A stretch of 21,389 nucleotides of DNA from Candidatus Yanofskybacteria bacterium RIFCSPHIGHO2_02_FULL_50_12 (lineage in GTDB: Bacteria > Patescibacteriota > Minisyncoccia > 2-02-FULL-40-12 > GWA2-44-9). Below are positions 1 through 6,555 of this stretch, in pieces. Below the pieces are notes generated by a model. It was given only the letters and a program-made list of their open reading frames with translations. It was not told the origin of the DNA and did no database searches. Every line of letters starts with the position of its first letter. The first letter of the stretch is position 1. The stretch covers positions 5,676-27,064 of the forward strand of contig MGJZ01000022.1 in assembly GCA_001794525.1 (NCBI GenBank). The letters run 5' to 3'. A program made the translations under genes and the position numbers.

Positions 1-716
1 TATTCTAACCCAGAAAGGAAAATTTGTAAATCCTCAGGCAAATCGCACTCTAAAACCAGGGATTTTCGGCCGGGTGTCTCTAGTTCGATTTTATACGCAT
101 GAAGAAACAGGCGGTGTAGCCCGGGCGGGCTCTGCCAACCCCTGGGCGCATATACGTGGTCGCCGACGATGGGGCAGCCGATCGATTTCAGGTGGACTCG
201 AATTTGGTGGGTCCGGCCTGTCTTTGGAGATACGTCCAGGAACGTATATTTAGAAAATTTCTTAGCGGTTCGATATTCGGTTATCGCTTCTTTGCCGTCA
301 ACTAGTTTCTTGCCTTCCAACTGCGTGGTTCGCTTCATGCCAATCCGGCCGAGAGGAGAGTCGATAACGCCGACGGGATCTTTGGGAGTCCCGTATACCA
401 GCGCGTAATAGTGCTTTCGGATGGACCGGGATTGAAATTGATTTTTAAGATAATCAAACGCCTCCTGATTTTTGGCGATGACGATTAGTCCCGATGTTTC
501 TTTATCGAGCCGATGAACGATGCCCCAGCGGGGTAAAGGCGTGCCGGAAGCGATAAATGGCTCGCCGACATCTTTGAGCTCCGGATAACTAGCCGCAACC
601 CAGTCGGTGAGGGCGGGCTGGGTGTCAGTTGAGTTTTTGTGGTGGACGATGAGGCCGTAAGGTTTATTAATGGCCAATAAGTTTGTGTCCTCGTATACGA
701 TTACGATATCAGGCAT
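1..716 (-). CDS. RluA/RluD-family 23S rRNA pseudouridine synthase, 3' end at window edge
   Basis: The protein isomerises uridine to pseudouridine, most likely in rRNA (family knowledge). The reading frame starts at the ATG at 716 and gives 238 codons before the window ends. The last two bases read 'ta', so a stop codon probably lies at the very edge and the protein is almost complete. Residues 68-76 read HRLDKETSG, the catalytic motif of the RluA family, with D71 as the nucleophile. An NKPYGL motif near residue 17 and a RTHQIRVHL motif in the C-terminal half also fit the family. No N-terminal S4 RNA-binding domain is present, because the catalytic domain begins almost at residue 1. The gene starts 10 bp after the stop of the upstream minus-strand gene, so the two are probably co-transcribed. 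I see no SD site. The exact target uridine cannot be told. Confidence 0.93.
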   Translation of the reverse strand, partial: MPDIVIVYEDTNLLAINKPYGLIVHHKNSTDTQPALTDWVAASYPELKDVGEPFIASGTPLPRWGIVHRLDKETSGLIVIAKNQEAFDYLKNQFQSRSIRKHYYALVYGTPKDPVGVIDSPLGRIGMKRTTQLEGKKLVDGKEAITEYRTAKKFSKYTFLDVSPKTGRTHQIRVHLKSIGCPIVGDHVYAPRGWQSPPGLHRLFLHAYKIELETPGRKSLVLECDLPEDLQIFLSGLE

Positions 717-726
717 TAAAAATAGG

Positions 727-1416
727 TTAGTTGTATTGGGTCGCAACTTTTTCGGTAATTGCTTCAATCCAAGCTAGCATTTTCAAGAATAGATCGGTAG
801 ATGGGATTTGAATGGAGAAAGTTCCGTAGGGGAGCGTGTCCCGGGTATTTTTACTAGATTTACTGATGACTTTTGTTGTTTTATAAAACTGAGATAGAGG
901 AATTCCCGAAATAGCTGACCAATATTTCTCTGCGGCCCCAGCATCTAAGTGGGCATGAAGGTTAATATGCGCTCGAAATCTTTTGTCAGGGATTTTACAG
1001 ACATTTTTTAAAAAGGCCATCATAACTCGGACCATCTTAGGGTCGCTGTTCCAAAAGCCAAAAGAACGATTCTTTTGGCTTTTGCCACCCTCTGCCCAGT
1101 ACAAGGCAGTCCCTAGTATTTTTAAAGTTTCTAGGTCTAATGCTTTTGCAGATATGTCTTTTTTGTGGACATCCATTATGCTTCTGCGCCGAGCGTTCTC
1201 GTTTTTTAGGCGTGTTTCAACTCGCTTCACTATCACTTCTTTAAGATGGGCTTTGTGACGAAGGAAAGTATGCTGTTTCTTTGTCATCTTAACGTCCCGT
1301 ACCCATGTGCTTGCGCTGCTCTTTGAGATTTTTAGAGTGGCAACTATCTGGTTAAGAGAAAACCCCTTGTGACGTAGATGTCTAGCCTGTACTCGTTCCT
1401 TTTCTTTAGTCATCAT
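727..1416 (-). CDS. HTH protein with single LAGLIDADG-like (homing-endonuclease-fold) domain
   Basis: 229 aa. Residues about 8-42 form a helix-turn-helix of the resolvase/transposase kind (FSLNQIVATLKISKSSASTW). After a basic, helical linker (45-90), residue 98 onward reads LKILGTALYWAEGGKS. This resembles a LAGLIDADG helix with a terminal acidic residue (E109) in place of Asp. It is followed by FWNSDPKMV (121-129) and SGIPLSQFYK (170-179), as in small LAGLIDADG-fold proteins. The domain order suggests a sequence-specific DNA-binding protein, either a solitary homing-type nuclease or a regulator that has kept the fold, as WhiA has. Activity cannot be judged from sequence. ATG ATG lie in tandem at 1416/1413. 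A TATAAT box lies upstream. The gene sits between tRNA-Val and the pseudouridine synthase. It is intact, with no frameshift. Confidence 0.75.
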   Translation of the reverse strand: MMTKEKERVQARHLRHKGFSLNQIVATLKISKSSASTWVRDVKMTKKQHTFLRHKAHLKEVIVKRVETRLKNENARRRSIMDVHKKDISAKALDLETLKILGTALYWAEGGKSQKNRSFGFWNSDPKMVRVMMAFLKNVCKIPDKRFRAHINLHAHLDAGAAEKYWSAISGIPLSQFYKTTKVISKSSKNTRDTLPYGTFSIQIPSTDLFLKMLAWIEAITEKVATQYN

Positions 1417-1441
1417 GAAATGGGGAGTGTATATACTGATA

Positions 1442-1469
1442 ATTATAGCTCACTGGTTCGAATTGTTAA
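1442..1469 (-). promoter_or_regulatory. Promoter for the HTH/LAGLIDADG-like gene
   Basis: On the minus strand, TTAACA (1469-1464) is followed after 16 bp by a perfect TATAAT (1447-1442). The ATG lies 25 bp beyond the -10 box. No SD site is visible in the leader. The site lies between tRNA-Val and the gene, so it would add transcription to any read-through from the tRNA unit. Confidence 0.45.
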
Positions 1470-1484
1470 AGTGTATAACTGTAG

Positions 1485-1557
1485 TGGGCGATGCAGGGCT
1501 CGAACCTGCGACCTTCCGGATGTAAGCCGGGCGCTCTACCAACTGAGCTAATCGCCC
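1485..1557 (-). tRNA. tRNA-Val (anticodon UAC)
   Basis: A full 73-nt cloverleaf is visible: acceptor GGGCGAT/ATCGCCC, D-stem GCTC/GAGC, anticodon loop CTTACAT, T-arm GCAGG-TTCGAGC-CCTGC, discriminator A. The anticodon is the complement of 1522-1524. The first base pair of the anticodon stem (27-43) is a C/A mismatch. CCA is not encoded. It sits 6 bp downstream of the 66-codon ORF on the same strand. Confidence 0.95.
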
Positions 1558-1563
1558 AAATCG

Positions 1564-1764
1564 CTAATTTTTCCGACTCGTAAACTGAGTGATTATAACC
1601 CCAACAAAATTAATCAGAAAACCTGCAAAGATTGTAAGGTGGTAAGGGGTGATTAGTCCTTCGGGAGTTTCCAGTCCGATATTTAAGTGATGAAACACAT
1701 CTCCTAAAATACCTATTGCTTCTATACCTGTACCCAACAAACTAACCTTTATTCCTTTATTCAT
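1564..1764 (-). CDS. Small two-TM membrane protein between two tRNA genes
   Basis: 66 aa and not a family I recognise. It has two predicted hydrophobic helices (about residues 5-22 and 42-60) separated by a polar, His-containing loop (DVFHHLNIGLETPEGLITPYH), and ends in a basic tail (SRKN). The TAG stop lies 6 bp before tRNA-Val, and the ATG lies 24 bp after the end of tRNA-Ile, all on the minus strand, so it fills the space between two tRNAs. A TAAAAT box ends 7 bp before the ATG and no SD site is present, which fits a leaderless message. A conserved-looking loop with a hydrophobic pattern argues for a real gene, but no function can be given. Confidence 0.6.
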   Translation of the reverse strand: MNKGIKVSLLGTGIEAIGILGDVFHHLNIGLETPEGLITPYHLTIFAGFLINFVGVIITQFTSRKN

Positions 1765-1771
1765 ATTTTAA

Positions 1772-1777
1772 ATTTTA
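1772..1777 (-). promoter_or_regulatory. -10 box (TAAAAT) for the 66-aa membrane protein, leaderless layout
   Basis: TAAAAT on the minus strand ends 7 bp before the ATG at 1764, so transcription would begin at or next to the start codon. There is no convincing -35, since that position falls inside the 3' end of tRNA-Ile. Read-through from the tRNA promoter is the alternative. Confidence 0.3.
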
Positions 1778-1787
1778 CACTATCCTG

Positions 1788-1859
1788 TGCGCCCGCTTGG
1801 GAACGATCCAAGGACCTCGTTCTTATAAGGAACGCGCTCTACCACTGAGCTACGGGCGC
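1788..1859 (-). tRNA. tRNA-Ile (anticodon UAU) with non-standard T-loop
   Basis: A 72-nt cloverleaf is visible: acceptor GCGCCCG/CGGGCGC, D-arm GCTC-AGTGGTA-GAGC, anticodon stem CGTTC/GAACG with loop CTTATAA, T-stem CTTGG/CCAAG, discriminator A, no encoded CCA. The anticodon (complement of 1825-1827) is UAU, which reads AUA directly. Most bacteria instead read AUA with a CAU-anticodon tRNA modified by TilS. The T-loop reads ATCGTTC in place of the usual TTCRANY: position 54 is A and 58 is U, the reverse of the normal T54-A58 pair. All stems are perfectly paired, so the gene does not look decayed. Confidence 0.88.
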
Positions 1860-1876
1860 GAGCATTCCAATTCCAA

Positions 1877-1885
1877 ATTGTACCA
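1877..1885 (-). promoter_or_regulatory. Extended -10 promoter for tRNA-Ile and following genes
   Basis: TGGTACAAT on the minus strand (1885-1877) is an extended -10 element lying just past the ftsH stop codon, 17 bp before the tRNA 5' end. There is no good -35. It could drive tRNA-Ile, the 66-aa ORF and tRNA-Val as one unit. Confidence 0.45.
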
Positions 1886-1887
1886 TT

Positions 1888-3702
1888 TTATTTGATGAGA
1901 GCGTAGAATTCCTTCTGTTCGAGCGTTTCTTTTTCGATGAGTTCTTGGGCGATGAGATTGAGTTTATCCAGTTTTTCGGCCAGCACTTTTTTGGCGATGG
2001 TTAAGCCTGCAATGATGAGTTTCTTGATCTCTTTGTCGATCTGGAAGGCGATCGTTTCGGAATAGTTCTTGGCGGTTGAGATTTCTTTCCCCAGGAATAC
2101 GAGTTCGTCTTTTTCGCCGAAGGTGATCGGGCCGAGCGCATCCGACATGCCGTATTGGGTAACCATGCGCCGGGCCAGGTCGGACGCGACCTTCAGATCG
2201 TTCGAAGCGCCGGTGGTTATTTGTTTAAAGATCAATTTTTCCGCCGCGTAGCCGCCCAAGAGCACCGCCAGCTCGGATTCGAATTCAGGCTTGGATCGCA
2301 AATGCTTATCTTCGCTAGCCACCTTGAGCGTGTATCCGCCGGCTCGGCCCCTGGATACGATCGATACCTTGTGAACCGGATCCGAATGTTTAACTGAAGA
2401 GGCGACAAGGGCGTGGCCGGCCTCATGGTAGGCCGTGATTTCTTTTTCTTTTTTGGACAGAATATGACTGCGGCGTTCCGGGCCGAGGATGACTTTTTCG
2501 ATTGATTGGAGAATGTCATCCTGGGTGATTTCGTGGCGGTCCTGACGGGCGGCCAGAATGGCCGCCTCGTTCAACAGATTGGCTAAATCAGCACCGGAGA
2601 ATCCGACCGTCCGTTCTGCCACGACACGCAATTCTACGCCAGTAGCGAGAGGCTTCTCTAGAGCATGAATTTTCAAAATAGCTTCCCGGTCCTTCAACGA
2701 AGGCTCGTCAAGAATCCCCCGCCGGTCAAAGCGTCCTGGCCGAAGCAGGGCGGGATCGAGAATGTCCGGACGGTTAGTCGCCGCGATGACGATGACTGCG
2801 TCACTGGTGTCGAAGCCGTCCATCTCAACCAGAATTTGGTTGAGCGTCTGTTCGCGCTCGTCATGGCCGCCGCCCAGTCCGGCGCCGCGATGCCGACCAA
2901 CGGCGTCGATTTCATCCACGAAAATAATCGAGGGTGCGGTTTTCTTGGCGAGTTCGAAGGTATCCCGGACGCGGTTAGCGCCCACGCCGACGAACATCTC
3001 GACAAATTCGGAGCCGGAGACGAAATAGAAGGGGACGCTGGCCTCGTTGGCGACCGCCCGCGCCAAAAGAGTTTTGCCGGTACCCGGCGAGCCGATGAGC
3101 AAAATGCCGCGCGGAATCCGCGCGCCGAGCTTATGGAACTTTTTCGGGTCTTTCAAAAAGTCAACGACTTCGGAAATTTCTGCTTTGGCTTCAGACAATC
3201 CGGCCACGTCGCTGAATGAGATCGGTTTGCGACCGCTGGTAGTGTTAGCCAAACGGGCTTTCGATTTGCCGAACGAAAAAGCCTGCATCGATCCCTTTTG
3301 AGCATGGCGGAACATCAGCCAGAATACGAACCAGAGGAATAGAAACGGTAAAAGAATGGGTATGAGGTTGCTGATAAATGCACCCATGCCTGAAGGACCC
3401 TTAATCTCCGTTTTGACAGCCGCCAGCTTATCGGTGTCGGCCCCGAGATTCAGAAGGGTCTCGAAAACTGAAACGTCGGATTCTTTCTTGGCAGTCGCTT
3501 TCGAATTGTCCGACAATACAAGCTCGATTACGTCCCCGCTGACGGTCATTTCCTTTACCTGCCTGGCATTTATTTTTACCACCACGTCTGAAAGGGGAAT
3601 CGCGGTGGTCTTTTGAAGCGAAGAATCAAATAACGCCGTCAGTCCGGCGGCGATCAGGAGAATTACGAATACGACCAGGAAGTAGCGAAGATAGGACTTC
3701 AT
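1888..3702 (-). CDS. ftsH: ATP-dependent zinc metalloprotease FtsH
   Basis: Membrane-anchored AAA+ protease that degrades misfolded membrane proteins and regulators (family knowledge). In the longer frame (ATG at 3723, 611 aa) the domains are: TM1 at about 12-32; extracytoplasmic segment to about 112; TM2 at 118-138; AAA module with Walker A GSPGTGKT (211-218; Ser replaces the usual first Pro), Walker B IIFVDEID (266-273) and SRH region ATNRPDILDPALLRPGRFDR (315-334); peptidase HEAGH (433-437), with the third zinc ligand expected at D509 in ASNDL. I prefer the ATG at 3702 (604 aa), because a TTGCCA-17-TACAAT promoter overlaps the first seven codons of the longer version and would start transcription 3-4 nt before 3702. 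The gene is complete and of usual length. Confidence 0.97.
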   Translation of the reverse strand: MKSYLRYFLVVFVILLIAAGLTALFDSSLQKTTAIPLSDVVVKINARQVKEMTVSGDVIELVLSDNSKATAKKESDVSVFETLLNLGADTDKLAAVKTEIKGPSGMGAFISNLIPILLPFLFLWFVFWLMFRHAQKGSMQAFSFGKSKARLANTTSGRKPISFSDVAGLSEAKAEISEVVDFLKDPKKFHKLGARIPRGILLIGSPGTGKTLLARAVANEASVPFYFVSGSEFVEMFVGVGANRVRDTFELAKKTAPSIIFVDEIDAVGRHRGAGLGGGHDEREQTLNQILVEMDGFDTSDAVIVIAATNRPDILDPALLRPGRFDRRGILDEPSLKDREAILKIHALEKPLATGVELRVVAERTVGFSGADLANLLNEAAILAARQDRHEITQDDILQSIEKVILGPERRSHILSKKEKEITAYHEAGHALVASSVKHSDPVHKVSIVSRGRAGGYTLKVASEDKHLRSKPEFESELAVLLGGYAAEKLIFKQITTGASNDLKVASDLARRMVTQYGMSDALGPITFGEKDELVFLGKEISTAKNYSETIAFQIDKEIKKLIIAGLTIAKKVLAEKLDKLNLIAQELIEKETLEQKEFYALIK

Positions 3703-3711
3703 TGATAGGCT

Positions 3712-3740
3712 ATTGTACCGCATAAAACCCTATTTGGCAA
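3712..3740 (-). promoter_or_regulatory. ftsH promoter
   Basis: On the minus strand, TTGCCA (3740-3735), a 17-bp spacer and TACAAT (3717-3712). The expected start of transcription is near 3705, a few bases before the ATG at 3702. This makes the message leaderless or nearly so, and rules out the ATG at 3723 for transcripts from this promoter. Confidence 0.65.
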
Positions 3741-3754
3741 TGATGGGTTTGTAA

Positions 3755-3782
3755 TGAAAAACGGGCACCGGAGGCGCCCGTT
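3755..3782 (-). terminator. Rho-independent terminator after the 152-aa gene
   Basis: The arms AACGGGC/GCCCGTT (3760-3766 and 3776-3782) form a stem extended by CC/GG around a 3-nt loop, with one A/C mismatch. On the minus strand the stem is followed by TTTTT and an AT-rich run. It starts 5 bp after the stop codon at 3787. Confidence 0.8.
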
Positions 3783-3786
3783 CGAG

Positions 3787-4245
3787 TTAGAACGGAGGCG
3801 GGATGAGGGTTGAGAGCCAATAGCTCCAACCCAGACCGAGAAGGGTGAGCGTTCCAATCGCGATTATTGTCGCGATATCATTCTGCCGATGGGCCGTTCC
3901 AGGTGCATGCTGACTATCAGCGGTTCGATTGGTTTGTTCCGCAGGCAGGTCAATTACCCGCACCGCGATGCCATGGGGTTCAAGCACATCGGCAGCCCAT
4001 CTGCCGGCATGGCGCTTGACCACGTCTACATGAACCCCAGACCAATCAGTGATTTCCGGAACCACGGCAATCAACTCGTCCGGCCGTTCAATCAGCGCGT
4101 CTGATTGGCGTCCCACCTCATTGAGGCAGGTCACCATAAGCGCGTGGGCTACGACGCGGTCATACACGACGTCGCGGGGAATAAGTTGAACAACCGCACG
4201 GTCGTCATCCGGGTCGGCGCTCGGAAGCGCCATCAAGATTCGCAT
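3787..4245 (-). CDS. Unknown protein with single C-terminal membrane anchor
   Basis: 152 aa and no family recognised. The first 120 residues are soluble and rich in acidic residues, with an alpha/beta-like alternation (residues 57-63 ELIAVVP, 71-75 VHVDV, 93-99 IAVRVID). A single hydrophobic helix spans about 125-147 and the chain ends at IPPPF. This is a C-tail-anchored layout with no signal peptide, so the N-terminal domain is probably cytoplasmic. The gene forms its own unit: TTGCAA-16-TAGAAT promoter, GAGGAGG SD site 4 nt before the ATG, and a hairpin terminator just after the stop. These signals make it a confident gene despite the lack of a name. It lies between ftsH and rpsA. Confidence 0.75.
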   Translation of the reverse strand: MRILMALPSADPDDDRAVVQLIPRDVVYDRVVAHALMVTCLNEVGRQSDALIERPDELIAVVPEITDWSGVHVDVVKRHAGRWAADVLEPHGIAVRVIDLPAEQTNRTADSQHAPGTAHRQNDIATIIAIGTLTLLGLGWSYWLSTLIPPPF

Positions 4246-4249
4246 GTTG

Positions 4250-4256
4250 CCTCCTC
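4250..4256 (-). promoter_or_regulatory. Strong Shine-Dalgarno site (GAGGAGG)
   Basis: GAGGAGG on the minus strand, 4 nt before the ATG at 4245. It is one of only two strong SD sites in the window and fixes the start codon. The predicted leader is only about 12 nt long. Confidence 0.75.
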
Positions 4257-4263
4257 GGGCAAT

Positions 4264-4291
4264 ATTCTACCACTTTTTCCCAAAGTTGCAA
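4264..4291 (-). promoter_or_regulatory. Promoter for the C-terminally anchored 152-aa protein
   Basis: On the minus strand, TTGCAA (4291-4286), a 16-bp spacer and TGG-TAGAAT (-10 at 4269-4264), so the -10 is also of the extended TGn type. It is followed closely by the SD site. Confidence 0.65.
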
Positions 4292-4293
4292 GA

Positions 4294-4332
4294 GTAATCA
4301 AAATGGGCGACCTAGGCGCCCATTTTGATTAC
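4294..4332 (-). terminator. Terminator hairpin at the end of rpsA
   Basis: A perfect 16-bp stem (4294-4309 with 4317-4332) around the 7-nt loop ACCTAGG. The AT-rich base of the stem supplies a U-rich 3' arm in both directions. The rpsA stop codon (4329-4331) lies inside the stem. It separates rpsA from the promoter of the next gene. Confidence 0.8.
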
Positions 4333-5402
4333 TTATCTAGTGTAAGCGTGAGCTTATGTTCCTTGGCGTCGATGTTGACGATCGCCATGTCGTATTCTTG
4401 GCCTGCGACCAATGCCTCTTGAGCCGTCTGGCCGCCAAGTTCGGCGACCGGAATGAAGCCGACGATATCGCCTGGCAGCTCCACAAACGCGCCGGAATTG
4501 CGGATCTTTGAAATTTTACCCTTCACCTTCTGGCCGACTTGGTATTTGGTATCAATGCTGAGCCAAGGGTCATCTTTGAGGGCTTTTAGAGAAAGAGAAA
4601 CGCGGCCGCCTTCCAAGCTGATTATTTTGGCGGATACTTTGTCGCCTGGCTTCAAAACTTCGCGCGGATCCTCGATGAACTTCCAGTCGATTTCAGACGA
4701 ATGGATAAGTCCGTCCAGCGTGTCGGTCAGCTTCACAAACGCGCCGAAATCAGTTACTTCGGTAACCACGCCTTCGACTGTTTCTCCGATGGTGAGCTTG
4801 GAAAGCTCTTCCTTGGCTGCTTCTTCTTGGATGGCCCGTTCAGACACGATGAGCTTGTTCTCCGCTTCGTTGAAATCAAGGATCTTCACTTGAAACAGCT
4901 GACCTTTGAATTTTTGGAGTGCTTGAACGATCTTGGTCGTATCGCCGCCCTCGACTTTCGGATAGTGCTCGGAGGAAAGCTGGGAAAGGGGCAGGAAGCC
5001 CTGGATACCGCTCACTTCCACGATCAGGCCGCCCTTGTTGATGTTTACGATCTGGGTCGTGAGTACCTCGCCGCTCTCCTTCTTTTCTTTAATATCCTGC
5101 CAGGCGGTTGTAACTTGGGCTGCCTTAAGCGACAGTTCGCGATAGCCCTCGTCATTTTCAAGCTCGATGAGCATGGCTGAAACCTGATCGCCGGCGCGCA
5201 AAGTTTTCATTCGATCCGGGTTGTCGTAGAATTCGCCTGGGTACACAATACCGATGCCGATGGACCCCAGGTCCACGATGACATTAGCTTTGGACACGCC
5301 GATCACTATACCGCTTAAAATATTGCCCGGCTTAGGCAAGAAAAACTCCTCCTTGGATAGGAGGTCTTTCATGGTCTTAATATCCGAATTTGAGATTTGC
5401 AT
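4329..5402 (-). CDS. rpsA: 30S ribosomal protein S1, four S1 domains
   Basis: 357 aa, made of four S1 RNA-binding repeats at about 25-93, 109-187, 205-273 and 290-357. The third carries the typical GVVTEVTDFGAFVKL signature (211-225) and the fourth KGKISKIRNSGAFVEL (294-309). S1 binds mRNA on the small ribosomal subunit and helps load leaders with weak SD sites (family knowledge). That fits a genome in which most genes here lack an SD site. E. coli S1 has six repeats, and four is common outside Proteobacteria. The ATG at 5402 is used; a second ATG at codon 11 is possible. An in-frame TAA in the leader rules out a longer start. The gene has its own promoter, an approximately 80-nt leader with a hairpin, and a terminator hairpin covering its stop codon. 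Confidence 0.95.
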   Translation of the reverse strand: MQISNSDIKTMKDLLSKEEFFLPKPGNILSGIVIGVSKANVIVDLGSIGIGIVYPGEFYDNPDRMKTLRAGDQVSAMLIELENDEGYRELSLKAAQVTTAWQDIKEKKESGEVLTTQIVNINKGGLIVEVSGIQGFLPLSQLSSEHYPKVEGGDTTKIVQALQKFKGQLFQVKILDFNEAENKLIVSERAIQEEAAKEELSKLTIGETVEGVVTEVTDFGAFVKLTDTLDGLIHSSEIDWKFIEDPREVLKPGDKVSAKIISLEGGRVSLSLKALKDDPWLSIDTKYQVGQKVKGKISKIRNSGAFVELPGDIVGFIPVAELGGQTAQEALVAGQEYDMAIVNIDAKEHKLTLTLDK

Positions 5403-5426
5403 GTGGTATCGAGCATCGATCGTGGC

Positions 5427-5449
5427 GGCGCGGCTTTATCCAGCCGGCC
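5427..5449 (-). promoter_or_regulatory. Hairpin in the rpsA 5' leader
   Basis: The minus-strand arms GGC-CGGCT and AGCCG-C-GCC pair around the 6-nt loop GGATAA, an 8-bp stem with one bulge. It lies in the roughly 80-nt leader between the predicted start of transcription (near 5482) and the ATG. Ribosomal protein leaders often carry autoregulatory sites, but that role here is only a suggestion. Confidence 0.35.
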
Positions 5450-5488
5450 TGATCGACCCCCGAAATTAGAGGTTATTCGAGCTCCTAT

Positions 5489-5517
5489 ATTCTATCAGAA
5501 ACAGCTCGGAAACGCAA
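5489..5517 (-). promoter_or_regulatory. rpsA promoter
   Basis: On the minus strand, TTGCGT (5517-5512), a 17-bp spacer and TAGAAT (5494-5489). It is back to back with the promoter of the plus-strand hydrolase gene; the two -35 boxes are 9 bp apart. Confidence 0.65.
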
Positions 5518-5526
5518 CTTCAGGCA

Positions 5527-5555
5527 TTGATTGCGGCTTCATTTTTTGATACAAT
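5527..5555 (+). promoter_or_regulatory. Promoter of the MBL-fold hydrolase / gyrA gene set
   Basis: TTGATT (5527-5532), a 17-bp spacer and TACAAT (5550-5555). Transcription is expected to start near 5562, which is exactly the second ATG of the hydrolase gene, so the message would be leaderless. Confidence 0.65.
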
Positions 5556-5561
5556 ATGCCT

Positions 5562-6194
5562 ATGACCATTTCGTGGTACGGACACTCTTGTTTCAGAATT
5601 GAGGCCAAAGAAGGCAGTATTTTGACAGACCCTTTTTCCAAGGAAATCGGCCTCCGACCGCCGAAGATCAAAGACGATGTGGTTCTGGTTTCCCATCAGC
5701 ACTACGATCACAATAATATAGAAGATGTGAATTCGGAAGCATTCATAATCCAAAATCCAGGCGAATATGAGAAACAGGGCATTTCTATCCTGGGTATCCA
5801 ATCATTTCATGACAACACCAATGGGTCCGAGCGGGGATTAAATACAATCTACGTTATAAAAGCCGAAGAGATGACACTGTGTCATCTGGGCGACCTGGGC
5901 CACAAACTGACCGACCATCAGATTGAGGAAATCGGCGACGTCGATATCCTTATGATCCCGGTTGGCGGCAATTACACCATCGGTCCGAAAGAAGCAGTCG
6001 AGGTGATCAGCCAGATCGAGCCGAAGATCATAATTCCAATGCATTACAAAATTCCCGGTTTGACGGTCGAGATAGACGGATCCGAGAAATTCGTGAAAGA
6101 ATTGGGTTTGACGCCGGAAACCGTCGATAAATACAAGATCGCAAAGAAATTATTACCAGCCGAAGAAGTAAAATTAGTGATGTTTAATATATAA
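5562..6194 (+). CDS. UlaG-like metal-dependent hydrolase (metallo-beta-lactamase fold)
   Basis: Numbered from the ATG at 5556 (212 aa), the metal-binding motif reads SHQHYDH with H47, H49, D51 and H52. Further conserved positions are H85 (SFHD), H110/D113 (HLGDLGH) and H163 (PMHYK). These match the UlaG/YtkL-type group of the metallo-beta-lactamase superfamily, which are cytoplasmic hydrolases; the substrate is unknown. I chose the ATG at 5562 (210 aa), because the -10 box ends at 5555 and the 5556 codon would lie upstream of the predicted start of transcription. The next gene follows 2 bp after the stop and gyrA follows that, so the three are probably one transcription unit. Confidence 0.88.
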   Translation: MTISWYGHSCFRIEAKEGSILTDPFSKEIGLRPPKIKDDVVLVSHQHYDHNNIEDVNSEAFIIQNPGEYEKQGISILGIQSFHDNTNGSERGLNTIYVIKAEEMTLCHLGDLGHKLTDHQIEEIGDVDILMIPVGGNYTIGPKEAVEVISQIEPKIIIPMHYKIPGLTVEIDGSEKFVKELGLTPETVDKYKIAKKLLPAEEVKLVMFNI

Positions 6195-6196
6195 CA

Positions 6197-6541
6197 ATGC
6201 GCACTCTCATTCATAAGGCTCGGCAGCAGCCCCGGCACATCCGGGAACTTTTGGCCGGCCTTTGCACTTTGGTGGTGGTTGCGGTCGTCGTGACGGTTTG
6301 GTTCAATTCTTTCGAACGCAATCTCTACGCGCTCTTAAATGAGCCGCAGGATCAGGAAACTCAGCTGGCGATCGAAAAATCTCAATCGCTGCTCGGTTCG
6401 ATTGGCAGTTCGGTCAAAGATTTCGGTCTGGCAATGGGCCAATTGTTCTCGTTGTTTAACGGCAAGGATTCGAATATCACAATTAACCAGGACGCTGACG
6501 AAGGCCAGCCCTATCCTTTGCCGGTCTGGGGGAACAGGTAA
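6197..6541 (+). CDS. Unknown one-TM protein upstream of gyrA
   Basis: 114 aa. A basic N-terminus (HKARQQPRHIR) is followed by one hydrophobic helix at about 17-36 and a mostly polar remainder, with a helical stretch at 49-90 and a Pro-rich end. The basic start suggests N-in topology, with the C-terminal part outside the membrane. No family is recognised. It begins 2 bp after the hydrolase stop and ends 14 bp before gyrA, which argues for co-transcription and supports it as a real gene. No SD site is visible. Confidence 0.7.
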   Translation: MRTLIHKARQQPRHIRELLAGLCTLVVVAVVVTVWFNSFERNLYALLNEPQDQETQLAIEKSQSLLGSIGSSVKDFGLAMGQLFSLFNGKDSNITINQDADEGQPYPLPVWGNR

Positions 6542-6555
6542 GGTCTAAAAGTCTA

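Noticed and set aside
2665..3219. 184-codon plus-strand ORF opposite ftsH
   Set aside because: It lies fully antisense to the AAA module of FtsH, with a composition expected from the reverse of coding sequence. No start signals and no family features.
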